A stretch of 64,000 bases of DNA from Streptomyces sulfonofaciens (GTDB taxonomy: Bacteria > Actinomycetota > Actinomycetes > Streptomycetales > Streptomycetaceae): positions 620,001 to 684,000 of the forward strand of contig NZ_BNCD01000001.1 of assembly GCF_014656295.1 (NCBI RefSeq). Reading direction: 5' to 3'. Shown piece by piece: positions 7,873-15,856 of the stretch. The translations under genes were made by a program, and so were the position numbers. Below the pieces are notes generated by a model that made no database searches, was not told the origin of the DNA, and worked only from the letters and a program-made list of their open reading frames with translations. How positions within the stretch are numbered: the stretch's first letter is position 1; each line of letters begins with the position of its first letter.

Positions 7873-9147
7873 TTACTTCTCCAGCCCGATCGTCCGGCAG
7901 GCCGCCTCGTACGCCGGGGTGCAGATGTCCTTGACCGTGTAGATCCCGTCCTTGACGACCGTCGACGCGATGGTCCGCTGCATGACCGGCCGCACCGGGA
8001 CGAGGTGGGAGGGGATGTCCCTGGTCGAGGCGTTCTTCGCGCGGTCCATGGCGAGGGCGTCGAACTCGATCAGACGGCCCTGGGAGATCTTGACGGCCAT
8101 CTCGGCGGCCACCGCCGCCTCCTGGCGGTAGGGCTTGTACACGGTCATGTACTGCTCGCCCGCGACGACCCGCTGCACCGCGGGCAGCTCCGCGTCCTGG
8201 CCGGTGATCGGCGGGAGCTGGGTCACACCGGCGTCCTTGAGCGCAGTGACGATGCCGCCCGCCATGCCGTCGTTGGCCGAGTAGACGCCCGCGATGTTCC
8301 GCGCGCCGATCGACTTGATGGCGGCGGCCATGTTGGCGCGGGCGTTCTCCGGCTTCCAGTCCACCGTGTCGTACGACTTGGCGATGGTGACGTCCTGGAG
8401 CTCGGCGAGCGCGCCCTTCTTGAAGAGGGCGGCGTTCGGGTCGGTCGGCGAGCCGTTCATCATGACGATCCTGCTGCTCTTGTCGGCATGCTTGCCCAGC
8501 GCCTCCATCAGCGCCCGGCCCTGCACCTGGCCGACCAACTCGCCGTCGAAGGTGATGTAGCCGTCGACGGGGCCCTCGGCGAGGCGGTCGTAGGCGATCA
8601 CGTTGATGCCGGCGGCCTTGGCGCGCCCCACGGCCGGTCCGATCGCCTTGGCGTCCACGGCGTCGACGAGGATCGTGTCGACGTTGTCATCGATCATGTC
8701 GTCCATCTGCGCCTTCTGCTTGCCGGCGCTGGAGTCGGCGTTGGCGTAGACGACCGTGCCCTTGCCGTGCGTCAGCTTCTTGACCTGCTCCTCCACCACC
8801 GGCCGGTCGAACCTCTCGTACCGCGCGGTCTCCTTCTCCGGCAGCAGCAGCCCCACCTTGACGGCGTCGCCGGCGACCTTGCGGTGCGGGTCGTCGTCGC
8901 CGGAGCCCGGGAGGTGGCCGCAGGCGGCGGCGCAGAGCGTCAGCGCGCACACGACCCCGGCGGCACGCGCACCCCGGAACCCCGCGCTCCCAAACCCCGC
9001 ACCGCGGCCCGCACCGCGGCGCGTGCGGAGGGCCGGGGCGCCTTCCGCCACCGCGCCCGCGCCGGGCGCGGCCCCCTGTGCGGCGACCCGTGCAGCGCCA
9101 GTGCGTACGGTGCCGGCACGTGCTGTGCCACGTATAAAGGTCTTCAC
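7873..9147 (-). CDS. Lipoprotein substrate-binding protein of a sugar (xylose-type) ABC transporter
   Basis: The GTG at 9147 is chosen because an AGGAGGT ribosome site lies 8 bases upstream; the frame extends further but without such a signal. The 424-aa product has a basic, Gly/Ala-rich N-terminus, a hydrophobic stretch and the lipobox LTLCAAAC, so it should be a lipid-anchored extracytoplasmic protein. The mature part is a type-1 periplasmic-binding fold (GDAVKVGLLLPEKETARYERF, AAGINVIAYDRLAEGP, IAGVYSANDGMAGGIVTAL, ITGQDAELPAVQRVVAGEQ), most like D-xylose-binding XylF proteins. No permease or ATPase gene is adjacent, so it must work with components encoded elsewhere or act as a sensor partner for the neighbouring two-component system (speculative). 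Confidence 0.88.
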   Translation of the reverse strand: MKTFIRGTARAGTVRTGAARVAAQGAAPGAGAVAEGAPALRTRRGAGRGAGFGSAGFRGARAAGVVCALTLCAAACGHLPGSGDDDPHRKVAGDAVKVGLLLPEKETARYERFDRPVVEEQVKKLTHGKGTVVYANADSSAGKQKAQMDDMIDDNVDTILVDAVDAKAIGPAVGRAKAAGINVIAYDRLAEGPVDGYITFDGELVGQVQGRALMEALGKHADKSSRIVMMNGSPTDPNAALFKKGALAELQDVTIAKSYDTVDWKPENARANMAAAIKSIGARNIAGVYSANDGMAGGIVTALKDAGVTQLPPITGQDAELPAVQRVVAGEQYMTVYKPYRQEAAVAAEMAVKISQGRLIEFDALAMDRAKNASTRDIPSHLVPVRPVMQRTIASTVVKDGIYTVKDICTPAYEAACRTIGLEK

Positions 9148-9306
9148 TCCGGTGCACCTCCTGACGTGGCCACTGGGCGGGCCCGAACTGGCTGAAAGCC
9201 AACCTCGGGCAGACATCGGCGTCAAGGAGTCAAGACTTAACGAGATAGCAATGGGTCCGGGCGTTTACCCCGTGAACACCGAAAGCGCCCGACCCGTCCC
9301 GTTCCG

Positions 9307-10392
9307 TCAACTCCCGCCCCGCAGCGGCTCCTTGGCGAACTCCCGCATCCCGTCCTCGAACCCGACCGACGCCCGCCAGCCCAGGTCGGCACGGAGCCGT
9401 GCGGAGTCGGCGGTGATGTGGCGCACGTCCCCGAGGCGGTAGGCGCCGGTGGTGCGCGGAGCGGGTCCGCCGTGGGCCCCGGCGAGCGCGTGCGCCATCT
9501 CGCCGACCGTGTGGGGGTCCCCGCTGCCCGTGTTGTAGGCGACCAGCGTCCCGGAACGGCCGTCCGCACGGCCCGCGGCGCCGGTCTCCGCAGCGACTTC
9601 CTCCACGGCCAGCGCATGCGCCTCCGCGACATCGCGTACATGGATGAAATCGCGCCGTTGTCCGCCGTCCTCGAAGACCTGCGGGGCCTCGCCGCGGGCC
9701 AGGGCCGAGCGGAAGAGGGAGGCCACACCCGCGTAGGGGGTGTCGCGGGGCATGCCGGGACCGTAGACGTTGTGGTAGCGCAGCGAGGTGGCGCGGCCGC
9801 CGGTGGAACGCGCCCAGGAGGCGGCCAGGTGCTCCTGGGCGAGCTTGGTCGTCGCGTAGACGTTGCGCGGGTCCACGGGAGCGTCCTCGGCGACCAGGCC
9901 GGGGCGCAGCTCGTCGCCGCACCGCGGGCAGCGCGGCTCGAAGCGGCCGGCCTCCAGATCGTCGACGGTGCGCGGCCCGGGCCGTACGGTGCCGTGCCGC
10001 CCGCACTCGTAGCGGCCCTCGCCGTACACCACCATCGAGCCCGCCAGGACCAGGCCCCGGATGCCCCGTTCGGCCATGGTGGCGAGCAGGACGGCGGTGC
10101 CGAGGTCGTTGCAGCCGACGTAGTCGGGCGCGTCGGCGAAGTCCTTGCCGAGGCCGACCATCGCGGCCTGGTGGCTGACCACGTCGATGCCGGTGAGCGC
10201 GATGCGCAGCGTGTCCCTGTCGCGGACGTCCGCCACGACGCGGGGCACGTCGTTGGGCGGGGGCGGCGGCGGCTCCTTGTGCGCCGCGGGCAGCAGGGCG
10301 TCGTAGACGACGACGTCATGGCCGCGGTGCGTGAGCACCTCCACGATCTGGGATCCGATGAACCCGGCACCGCCGGTGACCAGTACACGCAT
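9307..10392 (-). CDS. NAD-dependent epimerase/dehydratase (extended SDR) with a CxxC insert
   Basis: The 361-aa protein begins MRVLVTGGAGFIGSQIVEVL, the GxxGxxG dinucleotide-binding motif of nucleotide-sugar epimerases. The catalytic YxxxK is in NVYATTKLAQEH, and the upstream catalytic Ser/Thr region is LVLAGSMVVYGEG. Between these lies an insert of ~35 residues with YECGRHG and RCPRCGDEL, which looks like a zinc-binding knuckle; similar inserts are known in a subset including dTDP-L-rhamnose 4-epimerases. The substrate is probably an NDP-sugar. It is divergent from the methyltransferase at 10611 and could supply sugar nucleotides to the GT2 enzyme upstream, which is inference. Confidence 0.88.
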   Translation of the reverse strand: MRVLVTGGAGFIGSQIVEVLTHRGHDVVVYDALLPAAHKEPPPPPPNDVPRVVADVRDRDTLRIALTGIDVVSHQAAMVGLGKDFADAPDYVGCNDLGTAVLLATMAERGIRGLVLAGSMVVYGEGRYECGRHGTVRPGPRTVDDLEAGRFEPRCPRCGDELRPGLVAEDAPVDPRNVYATTKLAQEHLAASWARSTGGRATSLRYHNVYGPGMPRDTPYAGVASLFRSALARGEAPQVFEDGGQRRDFIHVRDVAEAHALAVEEVAAETGAAGRADGRSGTLVAYNTGSGDPHTVGEMAHALAGAHGGPAPRTTGAYRLGDVRHITADSARLRADLGWRASVGFEDGMREFAKEPLRGGS

Positions 10393-10610
10393 GACCGCCA
10401 CGCTAGGCGGCACCGGTGCCCCGCGGACGGTGCCGCGGCCGGGCGTCACAGCTCCGTAAGCTCCTTCGGACGGCATCCCGACCCCCGACCCCCTGTCCCC
10501 GATCCCCGATCCCGATCCCCGATCCCGCCCCCTATCCCTGGTGCCCGGTTGCGCCGAGCGGGCGAAATCCGGTGGCCCCGCGGCCGGGCGGCGTGGCAGC
10601 CTGCCCTGCC

Positions 10611-11411
10611 ATGGACGCGGATGACCCCCAGCGGGACGCCCTGGACACGGATGACCCGGAGCGGGATGCCTTGGACACGCATGCCCCGGTGTGGGACGAG
10701 CGGGTGGCGCGGAGCTACGACGAGTCGTCCGCGTACATGTTCACCCCCGACGTCCTCGATCCGGCCCTCGACTTCCTCGCCGCACGCGCGGGCGGCGGCC
10801 GGGCCCTGGAGTTCGCGATCGGCACCGGACGCGTCGCGCTGCCGCTGAGCGCCAGGGGCGTGCCGGTGGCCGGCATCGAGCTGTCGGAGCCGATGGCGCG
10901 CCGGCTCCGCGGCAAGCCCGGGGGCGCCGACCTGCCGGTGACCATCGGCGACATGGCCACCGCCCGGGTGCCGGGCGAGTTCGGCCTCGTCTACCTCGTC
11001 TTCAACACGATCACCAACCTGCTCTCCCAGGACCAGCAGATCGCGTGCTTCCGCAACGCCGCGCGGCACCTCGGCCCCGGCGGACGCTTCGTCATCGAGA
11101 ACTTCGTCCCCGACCTCCGGCGCCTGCCCCCCGGCGAGACCGCGCGCCCGGCCCACATCGGCGCCGACCACGTCGGCTTCGACACCTACGACGTGCCGAA
11201 CCAGCGGATGGTCTCGCACCACTACTGGATCACCGACGGCAGGGCCGACACCTTCCGTTCCCAGCACCGCTTCGTCTGGCCCTCGGAGCTGGACCTGATG
11301 GGCAGGCTCGCCGGTCTGGAACCGCGCGAGCGGTGGGCGGACTGGCGCGAGACGCCCTTCACGGCCGAGAGCGACTCACACGTCTCCGTGTGGCAGAAGC
11401 CCGCCGACTGA
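10611..11411 (+). CDS. Class I SAM-dependent methyltransferase
   Basis: A 266-aa protein with an acidic N-terminus built from three repeats of the type DTDDPERDAL (residues 3-25). The SAM-binding motif I is ALEFAIGTGRVALPLSARG, followed by VAGIELSE, and motif IV is the region FGLVYLVFNTITNLLSQDQQ; RHLGPGGRFVIENFVPDL is the post-motif region. A C-terminal beta domain (HYWITDGRADTFRSQHRFVWPSELDLM) is typical of small-molecule methyltransferases. The ATG is the first residue of the acidic repeats; no strong ribosome site was seen. Substrate unknown. Confidence 0.82.
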   Translation: MDADDPQRDALDTDDPERDALDTHAPVWDERVARSYDESSAYMFTPDVLDPALDFLAARAGGGRALEFAIGTGRVALPLSARGVPVAGIELSEPMARRLRGKPGGADLPVTIGDMATARVPGEFGLVYLVFNTITNLLSQDQQIACFRNAARHLGPGGRFVIENFVPDLRRLPPGETARPAHIGADHVGFDTYDVPNQRMVSHHYWITDGRADTFRSQHRFVWPSELDLMGRLAGLEPRERWADWRETPFTAESDSHVSVWQKPAD

Positions 11412-11444
11412 GGGCAGTGCGTCGGCGGCCCCGGCGGGGAGCCC

Positions 11445-11459
11445 CCGCGATCGTCGCGG
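11445..11459. terminator. Small hairpin after the methyltransferase gene
   Basis: CCGCGA-TCG-TCGCGG forms a perfect 6-bp stem with a 3-base loop 33 bp after the stop. There is no T tract, as is usual in this kind of genome, so the assignment is tentative. Confidence 0.35.
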
Positions 11460-11670
11460 CCCGGCACCGAGCGCCGTGATCTCCGTGAATCCTGTGTCCG
11501 GCGTGACCCCTGCGGCCGGCGGGCCCGGTGCGGCCGGCGTGGTCGCGACCGGCCGAGGTCGGTGCCGCACCAGCGAGCATTCTGGACATATGTACTGATT
11601 CTCGGCGTGTGGAACTACTCTGGTGAGAACAGTGCTCACCGTGCTCAGTGTGCTCGCCGGCACGGAGTCG
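11460..11670. other. Gene-free stretch before the 19-bp array
   Basis: No gene is supported here. A less GC-rich patch near 11570-11640 (ACATATGTACTGATTCTCGG and surroundings) stands out from the flanks and may hold a promoter reading into the repeat array or towards the oxidase gene. The last ~20 bases before 11671 already resemble a degenerate 19-bp unit. Confidence 0.4.
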
Positions 11671-12032
11671 GAGCGACGCCCGCGTCCGGGAGCGACGCTC
11701 GTGGACGAGAGCAGCGCCCGCGGACGAGAGCAGCGCCCGCAGACGAGAGCGTTGCTCACGGCGAAGGCCGGTGCACGCGGCCGGGAGTGGCGCTCATGGT
11801 CGAGAGCGGCGCTCACAGTCAAGGGCGGCGCTCACGGTCAAGGGCGGTGCCCGCGGCCGAGAGCAGCGCCCGCAGACGAGAGCGTTGCTCACGGCGAAGG
11901 CCGGTGCACGCGGCCGGGAGTGGCGCTCATGGTCGAGAGCGGCGCTCACAGCCGGGGCGCGACGCTCACAGCCAAGAGCGTTGCCCATGGCCAGGTGCGG
12001 CGCTCACAACCAAGAGCGTTGCTCATGGCAGA
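11671..12032. repeat. 19-bp tandem repeat array (minisatellite), 19 units
   Basis: Nineteen head-to-tail units, consensus about GAGCGGCGCTCACGGCCGA, can be laid out without gaps except one 20-bp unit (11956-11975). Variation is concentrated at a few unit positions. Units 4-8 and 11-15 repeat as a block: 93 identical bases at 11726-11818 and 11859-11951, offset 133 bp, which is exactly seven units, so a seven-unit segment was duplicated. Because 19 leaves remainder 1 on division by 3 and the unit has no stop in any phase, all three forward frames stay open and give the same Arg/Ala/Ser-rich peptide in rotated order. This explains the apparent ORFs here; coding is unlikely. Confidence 0.92.
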
Positions 12033-12069
12033 GGAGAGCGACGCACTCGCCGCCACGGTGAGTCGAGGC

Positions 12070-12119
12070 GAGACCAGGTGAGACCACGCGAGACCGGGTG
12101 AGACCAGGTCAGACAGGCG
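12070..12119. repeat. 10-bp tandem repeat, five units
   Basis: Five contiguous units related to GAGACCAGGT (GAGACCAGGT, GAGACCACGC, GAGACCGGGT, GAGACCAGGT, CAGACAGGCG) lie directly upstream of the ribosome site of the oxidase gene, 38-88 bp before its ATG. The array occupies the probable leader or promoter of that gene. Confidence 0.85.
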
Positions 12120-12157
12120 GGAGCAGTGCTCGCCGCCGCCGGAACAGGAGCAGCCAC

Positions 12158-13612
12158 ATGCCAGCCACCTCCCGGCCGGACCCCGCTCCGACCCCCTCCG
12201 CACTCTCCGCCGCCGAGGAGCTCCGCGGGCGGCTGCCGCACGACAGCGTCATCCTCCCGGGGCCGCACTTCCGCGAGAGCGCCCGGATCTGGAACACGGC
12301 CGTGGACCGGACGCCCGCACTGATCGTCCGGCCCGCAACGGCGTCCGAGGTGCAGGCCGCCGTACGCGCCGCCCGCACACACCACCTCCCGCTCTCCGTG
12401 CGCGGCGGCGGACACGACTGGGCGGGGCGGGCGCTGCGACCGGGCGGGCTGGTCGTCGACCTGACGGCGATGCGACGGGTCACGGTGGACGCGGAGCAGC
12501 GCACCGCCACCGTCGAGGGCGGTGCGACCACGGAAGACGTCATCGAGGCCGCGTTCCCGCACGGCCTCGCCGCAGCCACCGGCACCGTCCGCAGCGTCGG
12601 CCTCACCGGTCTCACGCTCGGCGGCGGCTACGGTCCGCTGATGGGCCACTACGGCCTGGCCGCGGACAACCTGCTCGGCGCGGAGGTGGTACTCGCCGAC
12701 GGCAGCAGCGTCACCGCGGACGCGGGCCACCAGCCCGACCTGTACTGGGCGCTGCGCGGCGGCGGTGGGAACTTCGGCGTGGTCACGGCCATGCGGATCC
12801 GGCTGCACCCGGTGCCGAGGGTGCTCGCAGGTCTCGTCCTCTACCCCTTCGAGAAACCCGCGCAGGCCGCACAGACCGCACAGGCCGAGCGGACCGAGCG
12901 GACCGCACAGGCCGAGCGGACCGCACAGGCCGCGCACGTCTTCGACCGGCTGGGCACCGTGCTGCACGCCGTGCCGGACGAACTCACCGTGCAGAGTGGC
13001 GTGCTCCTTACGCCGGAAGCCGGTCCCGTCGTCTTCCTCAACCCGGTCTGGAGCGGGGACCTCGAACAGGGCCGCAAGTACATGGACGAGCTCCGGCAGC
13101 TCGGGACGCCGCTGCCGACCGAGGTGGGGCCGCGCCCCTACGGCGAGATGCTCGCCCTCTCCGACCCCTGGACCACCGAGCGCGGCTACGACCTGCGGAC
13201 GCGGACGGTGCCCGGGTTCAGCCGGGCGGTCGTCGCGGCGCTGGTGGCGGCCGGGGAGACGGTGCCCTCGCCGTCCAGCGGCATCGTGATCCACCACTTC
13301 CACGGGGCGGCGACGCGGGTGCCGAGCATCGCCACCGCGTTCGGGTTCCGGGCGAAGCACTTCGTGGTGGAGATCGTGGCGGGCTGGGACGAGGGGGAGG
13401 GGGGCGCGGAGCGGGCGTGGGCCGAGCGGGTGTCCGCCGCGCTCGGCCCGCACGCGCTGCCCGGTGGCTACGCGGGACTGCTCGGACCCGATCACCACGA
13501 GCAGATCGCCCACGCGTACGGGCCCAACGCGGCACGGCTGCGGGCGGTCAAGCGGCGGTACGACCCCACCGGCCTGTTCTCGGGCATACCCCTGCCGCCC
13601 GCACCGACATGA
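12158..13612 (+). CDS. FAD-binding oxidoreductase of the berberine-bridge (BBE) type
   Basis: The 484-aa protein starts at an ATG with an AGGAG site 8 bases upstream. The N-terminal PCMH/FAD_binding_4 domain contains LPLSVRGGGHDWAGRALRPG, in which the His is the usual site of 8-alpha-N1-histidyl flavinylation, plus the FAD-contacting GLTLGGGYGPLMGHYGLAADN and GGGGNFGVVTAM. No Cys equivalent of bicovalent members is evident at the second site (LGGGYGPLMG), so mono-covalent attachment is predicted. An AERTAQ repeat (about 235-255) is a lineage-specific insert. The C-terminus contains the BBE element NAARLRAVKRRYDPTGLF. Such enzymes oxidise alcohols, sugars or secondary-metabolite carbons with oxygen; the substrate here is unknown and no biosynthetic partner is adjacent. 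Confidence 0.9.
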   Translation: MPATSRPDPAPTPSALSAAEELRGRLPHDSVILPGPHFRESARIWNTAVDRTPALIVRPATASEVQAAVRAARTHHLPLSVRGGGHDWAGRALRPGGLVVDLTAMRRVTVDAEQRTATVEGGATTEDVIEAAFPHGLAAATGTVRSVGLTGLTLGGGYGPLMGHYGLAADNLLGAEVVLADGSSVTADAGHQPDLYWALRGGGGNFGVVTAMRIRLHPVPRVLAGLVLYPFEKPAQAAQTAQAERTERTAQAERTAQAAHVFDRLGTVLHAVPDELTVQSGVLLTPEAGPVVFLNPVWSGDLEQGRKYMDELRQLGTPLPTEVGPRPYGEMLALSDPWTTERGYDLRTRTVPGFSRAVVAALVAAGETVPSPSSGIVIHHFHGAATRVPSIATAFGFRAKHFVVEIVAGWDEGEGGAERAWAERVSAALGPHALPGGYAGLLGPDHHEQIAHAYGPNAARLRAVKRRYDPTGLFSGIPLPPAPT

Positions 13613-13917
13613 ACGGTGTCCCACGACCGCCGGACTGCTGCCACACGCCTCTACCACACGCCTCGGGCGGGTCGGCCCCGATGACCATGGCGGTGAACGG
13701 CGGTTCCCTCGGATCGGTGGTGTGCCCGGCGCGGTCGAAGCGGGCCGTGGCCAGGACCGCGACGTAGAACAGGCTGGGCACGTCGTCGATCGCGGGCACC
13801 CCGTCCGGTGGCCCGATCGGCGACCGCATCGGCGAGGCGGCGTCGGCGAGCACCGGCGCCAGCACCACCGCACCCCCCCAGCGGCAGCAGGATCGGGGCG
13901 GCCACCACCCCGCGCAC
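13548..13917 (-). pseudogene. Probable frameshifted small exported or membrane protein
   Basis: From a GTG at 13917 one frame reads RGVVAAPILLPLGG, a hydrophobic signal-like stretch; a shift of one base at the seven-base C run (13864-13870) joins it smoothly to AVVLAPVLADAASPMRSPIG and then PAIDDVPSLFYVAVLATARF and PREPPFTAMVIGADPPE in the next frame. Either frame alone is implausible, whereas the joined product looks like a secreted protein of about 120 residues. The final part overlaps the 3' end of the oxidase gene, so the real end may be earlier. It may be a pseudogene or a homopolymer sequencing error. No family is recognised. Confidence 0.4.
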
Positions 13918-14129
13918 CGCATCCGCACGAACATCTCCGAGAAGGTCTCCCTGCCGACCTCGACACACAGCTCGTACAGGATGGGACCGGGCCTCTCCCC
14001 CCCCGTGGGGTGCCGCTGACGAGCGGCGAACCAACCGACAAGCAACCCGCCTGGTGGCAGGTGGATACGACCTGGCGAGTGGACTACCCACCGCCGCTTG
14101 CCCCAAGCCGTGAGCACGCCTGGCCCATC

Positions 14130-15242
14130 TCAATCGACACCCAACTTCTCCTTGAGCTCGGCCAGCGGAAACCGGGCGTCGGCACCGAATGCCCGGACAG
14201 CCTCCGCCAGGGCCGCCAATACCGCTTGGAGCGGTGTGAGCGACCTCGCGGCGTAGAGGGTCCCCACGGCCCGGCGCAGCGAGGAGTCCTCGTCGGCTCC
14301 GACCTCCAGCATCGGCGCGAAGCGCGCCGGCACCCGAGGTTCGGTCCGCAACCGTTCCCAGGCCACGCCCACCCGGTGGAACGGCGGGGGAAGCGTCTCA
14401 CCCGCGTCCAGGGCGTCCAGCGCGGGCGCCACCCAGTCCAGCTCGGCGATGCCGATCTCCTGATAGGCGCGGCGCACCAACCAGTTGGCGATCCTGCGCT
14501 GTCCGTCCAGATCCACCGCGGCGAGCGCCCTGGTCAACGCCTTCTCCGCCAGGGCCACGTCGCGCGCCTCTCCGCCCATCCCCCTCATGGCCGGGCTGGG
14601 CAGCGTCCCGCCCCACGGTGCGGCCTCGGCGGCCATCTCGGCCGCGACCCGCTCTCCCTCCCTGTTCCATTCGTCCAGTTCCGCCTTCCAGCGGGCCTCC
14701 TCGTCCGGATCGGGCAGTTCCGGGGGCGGCAGTGTGCTGACGAGCTCGTGCAGGTGGTCGGCAACTCGACTGGTCTGCTTGACCACCTGGTCAGGCTCCG
14801 GCGGGCAGGGCCAGAACTGAAGCAGGTAACGGTCGATCATCGGCTCATCGTCGCCGCGACTGTGCGCGTCGGCCGCGCGGTCCACCCCGGAGGCCGAGTA
14901 CCGGACCCGGTAGTCGGTCTCCGCCAGGCCCAGGTCCCAGGAGTCCCCGCCGCCCCACTCCACCAGCGAGGCCCGCCCGACCGGACGGTACGGCGCCTCG
15001 ACGATCTCCTCCCACCCCTCGTCCGCATCCGGCCGTTCGTCATGCACTTCAACCCGGAAACCGACCCGGCCGTAGTGCAGTCCGGTTGCCAGCCACAGTG
15101 TGCCCGGCCAAGCCGCACCGCACAGCCCGTTGCTCTGGCCGCCGAACGTGTCCTTCATGTCGTCGAACGGGGACGCGTCCTCGCTTTCCACGTAGATCTG
15201 GCTGTACGACACGTCGACTTCGTCATCCAGCACCGTCCGCAC
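14130..15242 (-). CDS. Hypothetical protein (370 aa)
   Basis: GTG start with GGAGGGGAGA about 7 bases upstream. The soluble acidic protein has an N-terminal beta-rich region of about 170 residues (SQIYVESEDASPFDDMKDTF, GLCGAAWPGTLWLATGLHYG, VGFRVEVHDERP, FWPCPPEPDQVVKQTS), a charged middle part, and a helical C-terminal half (ALAEKALTRALAAVDLDGQR, ANWLVRRAYQEIGIAELDW, AARSLTPLQAVLAALAEAVR). There is no signal peptide, no membrane span and no catalytic motif that I recognise. The layout suggests a self-protection or sensing protein but nothing shows this. It is flanked on both sides by broken genes. Confidence 0.75.
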   Translation of the reverse strand: MRTVLDDEVDVSYSQIYVESEDASPFDDMKDTFGGQSNGLCGAAWPGTLWLATGLHYGRVGFRVEVHDERPDADEGWEEIVEAPYRPVGRASLVEWGGGDSWDLGLAETDYRVRYSASGVDRAADAHSRGDDEPMIDRYLLQFWPCPPEPDQVVKQTSRVADHLHELVSTLPPPELPDPDEEARWKAELDEWNREGERVAAEMAAEAAPWGGTLPSPAMRGMGGEARDVALAEKALTRALAAVDLDGQRRIANWLVRRAYQEIGIAELDWVAPALDALDAGETLPPPFHRVGVAWERLRTEPRVPARFAPMLEVGADEDSSLRRAVGTLYAARSLTPLQAVLAALAEAVRAFGADARFPLAELKEKLGVD

Positions 15243-15272
15243 GTTGGTTCTCCCCTCCGCTGTGAAGACCGC

Positions 15273-15688
15273 TCACTTCGGAGTGGCCCCGGTCGTCTTC
15301 GATGTTGCACCGCCCCACTGACAGAGCTTGTCGGACGCGAACCGCGGGCCATCGCCGTGCCGGCCGGCGGTTGCCGCCGGCGCGCACGGCCTGCGCAGGG
15401 CGGCCTCTTTCGGGATGTCGATCAGGGCGACGGTGCCCCACGTGTTGCGGATCGCCTTCTTGAGGCGGCGCGGGCGTCCGCCTGCTTCTTCGTCAGGCAC
15501 CTGTCGCAGACCACCGTGACGTCGATGTGCGGGTTGTGCCGGTGCAAGTACTCGGCGAGGTCGTTGCAGCGGTGCGGGCCGCGGGGCTCGTCGAAGCAGT
15601 CGAGCTGGGTGCCTGCGGGCCGGGCCGGTTCGAACGGTGTGCACCCGCCCTTCGAGGCGCAGTGGTGCTCCTTGACGAACCAGTCCAC
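15273..15688 (-). pseudogene. Frameshifted cysteine-rich hypothetical protein
   Basis: From GTG 15688 the frame reads DWFVKEHHCASKGGCTPFEP, then QLDCFDEPRGPHRCNDLAEY and VTVVCDRCLTKKQADAR, with five or more Cys in C-x5-C and C-x2-C spacing. Near 15462-15474 coding evidence moves to another frame: RLKKAIRNTWGTVALIDIP, then KEAALRRPCAPA and RFASDKLCQWGG. Insertion of a single base would restore an open frame of about 138 residues. I do not recognise the family; the paired cysteines suggest a metal-binding fold. The upstream ribosome site is weak. It is one of several disrupted genes between 13.5 and 18.5 kb. Confidence 0.45.
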
Positions 15689-15856
15689 TGTTGCGCAGCC
15701 CGCCCCCTCTGTTCGCGGAACTCCCCGCCCGTGTCGTGCACCGGCCCCCACCCGCACAACGAACGCGGTCGTGGGGTCGGCGCGGCGCCCCTTCCGCCTC
15801 GGCCCCCGCCCGCGTCGGCCCGCATCCGTCCCCGCCCGCGCCGGTCCGCGCCCGCG

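Noticed and set aside
11671..12032. A CRISPR-like appearance of the short repeats.
   Set aside because: The units abut directly, vary among themselves and have no spacers; no cas gene is present.
11562..12101. Three overlapping forward ORFs (179, 152 and 137 codons) in the repeat region.
   Set aside because: All three are the same 19-bp unit read in different phases; no start has a good ribosome site and the peptides are only Arg/Ala/Ser.
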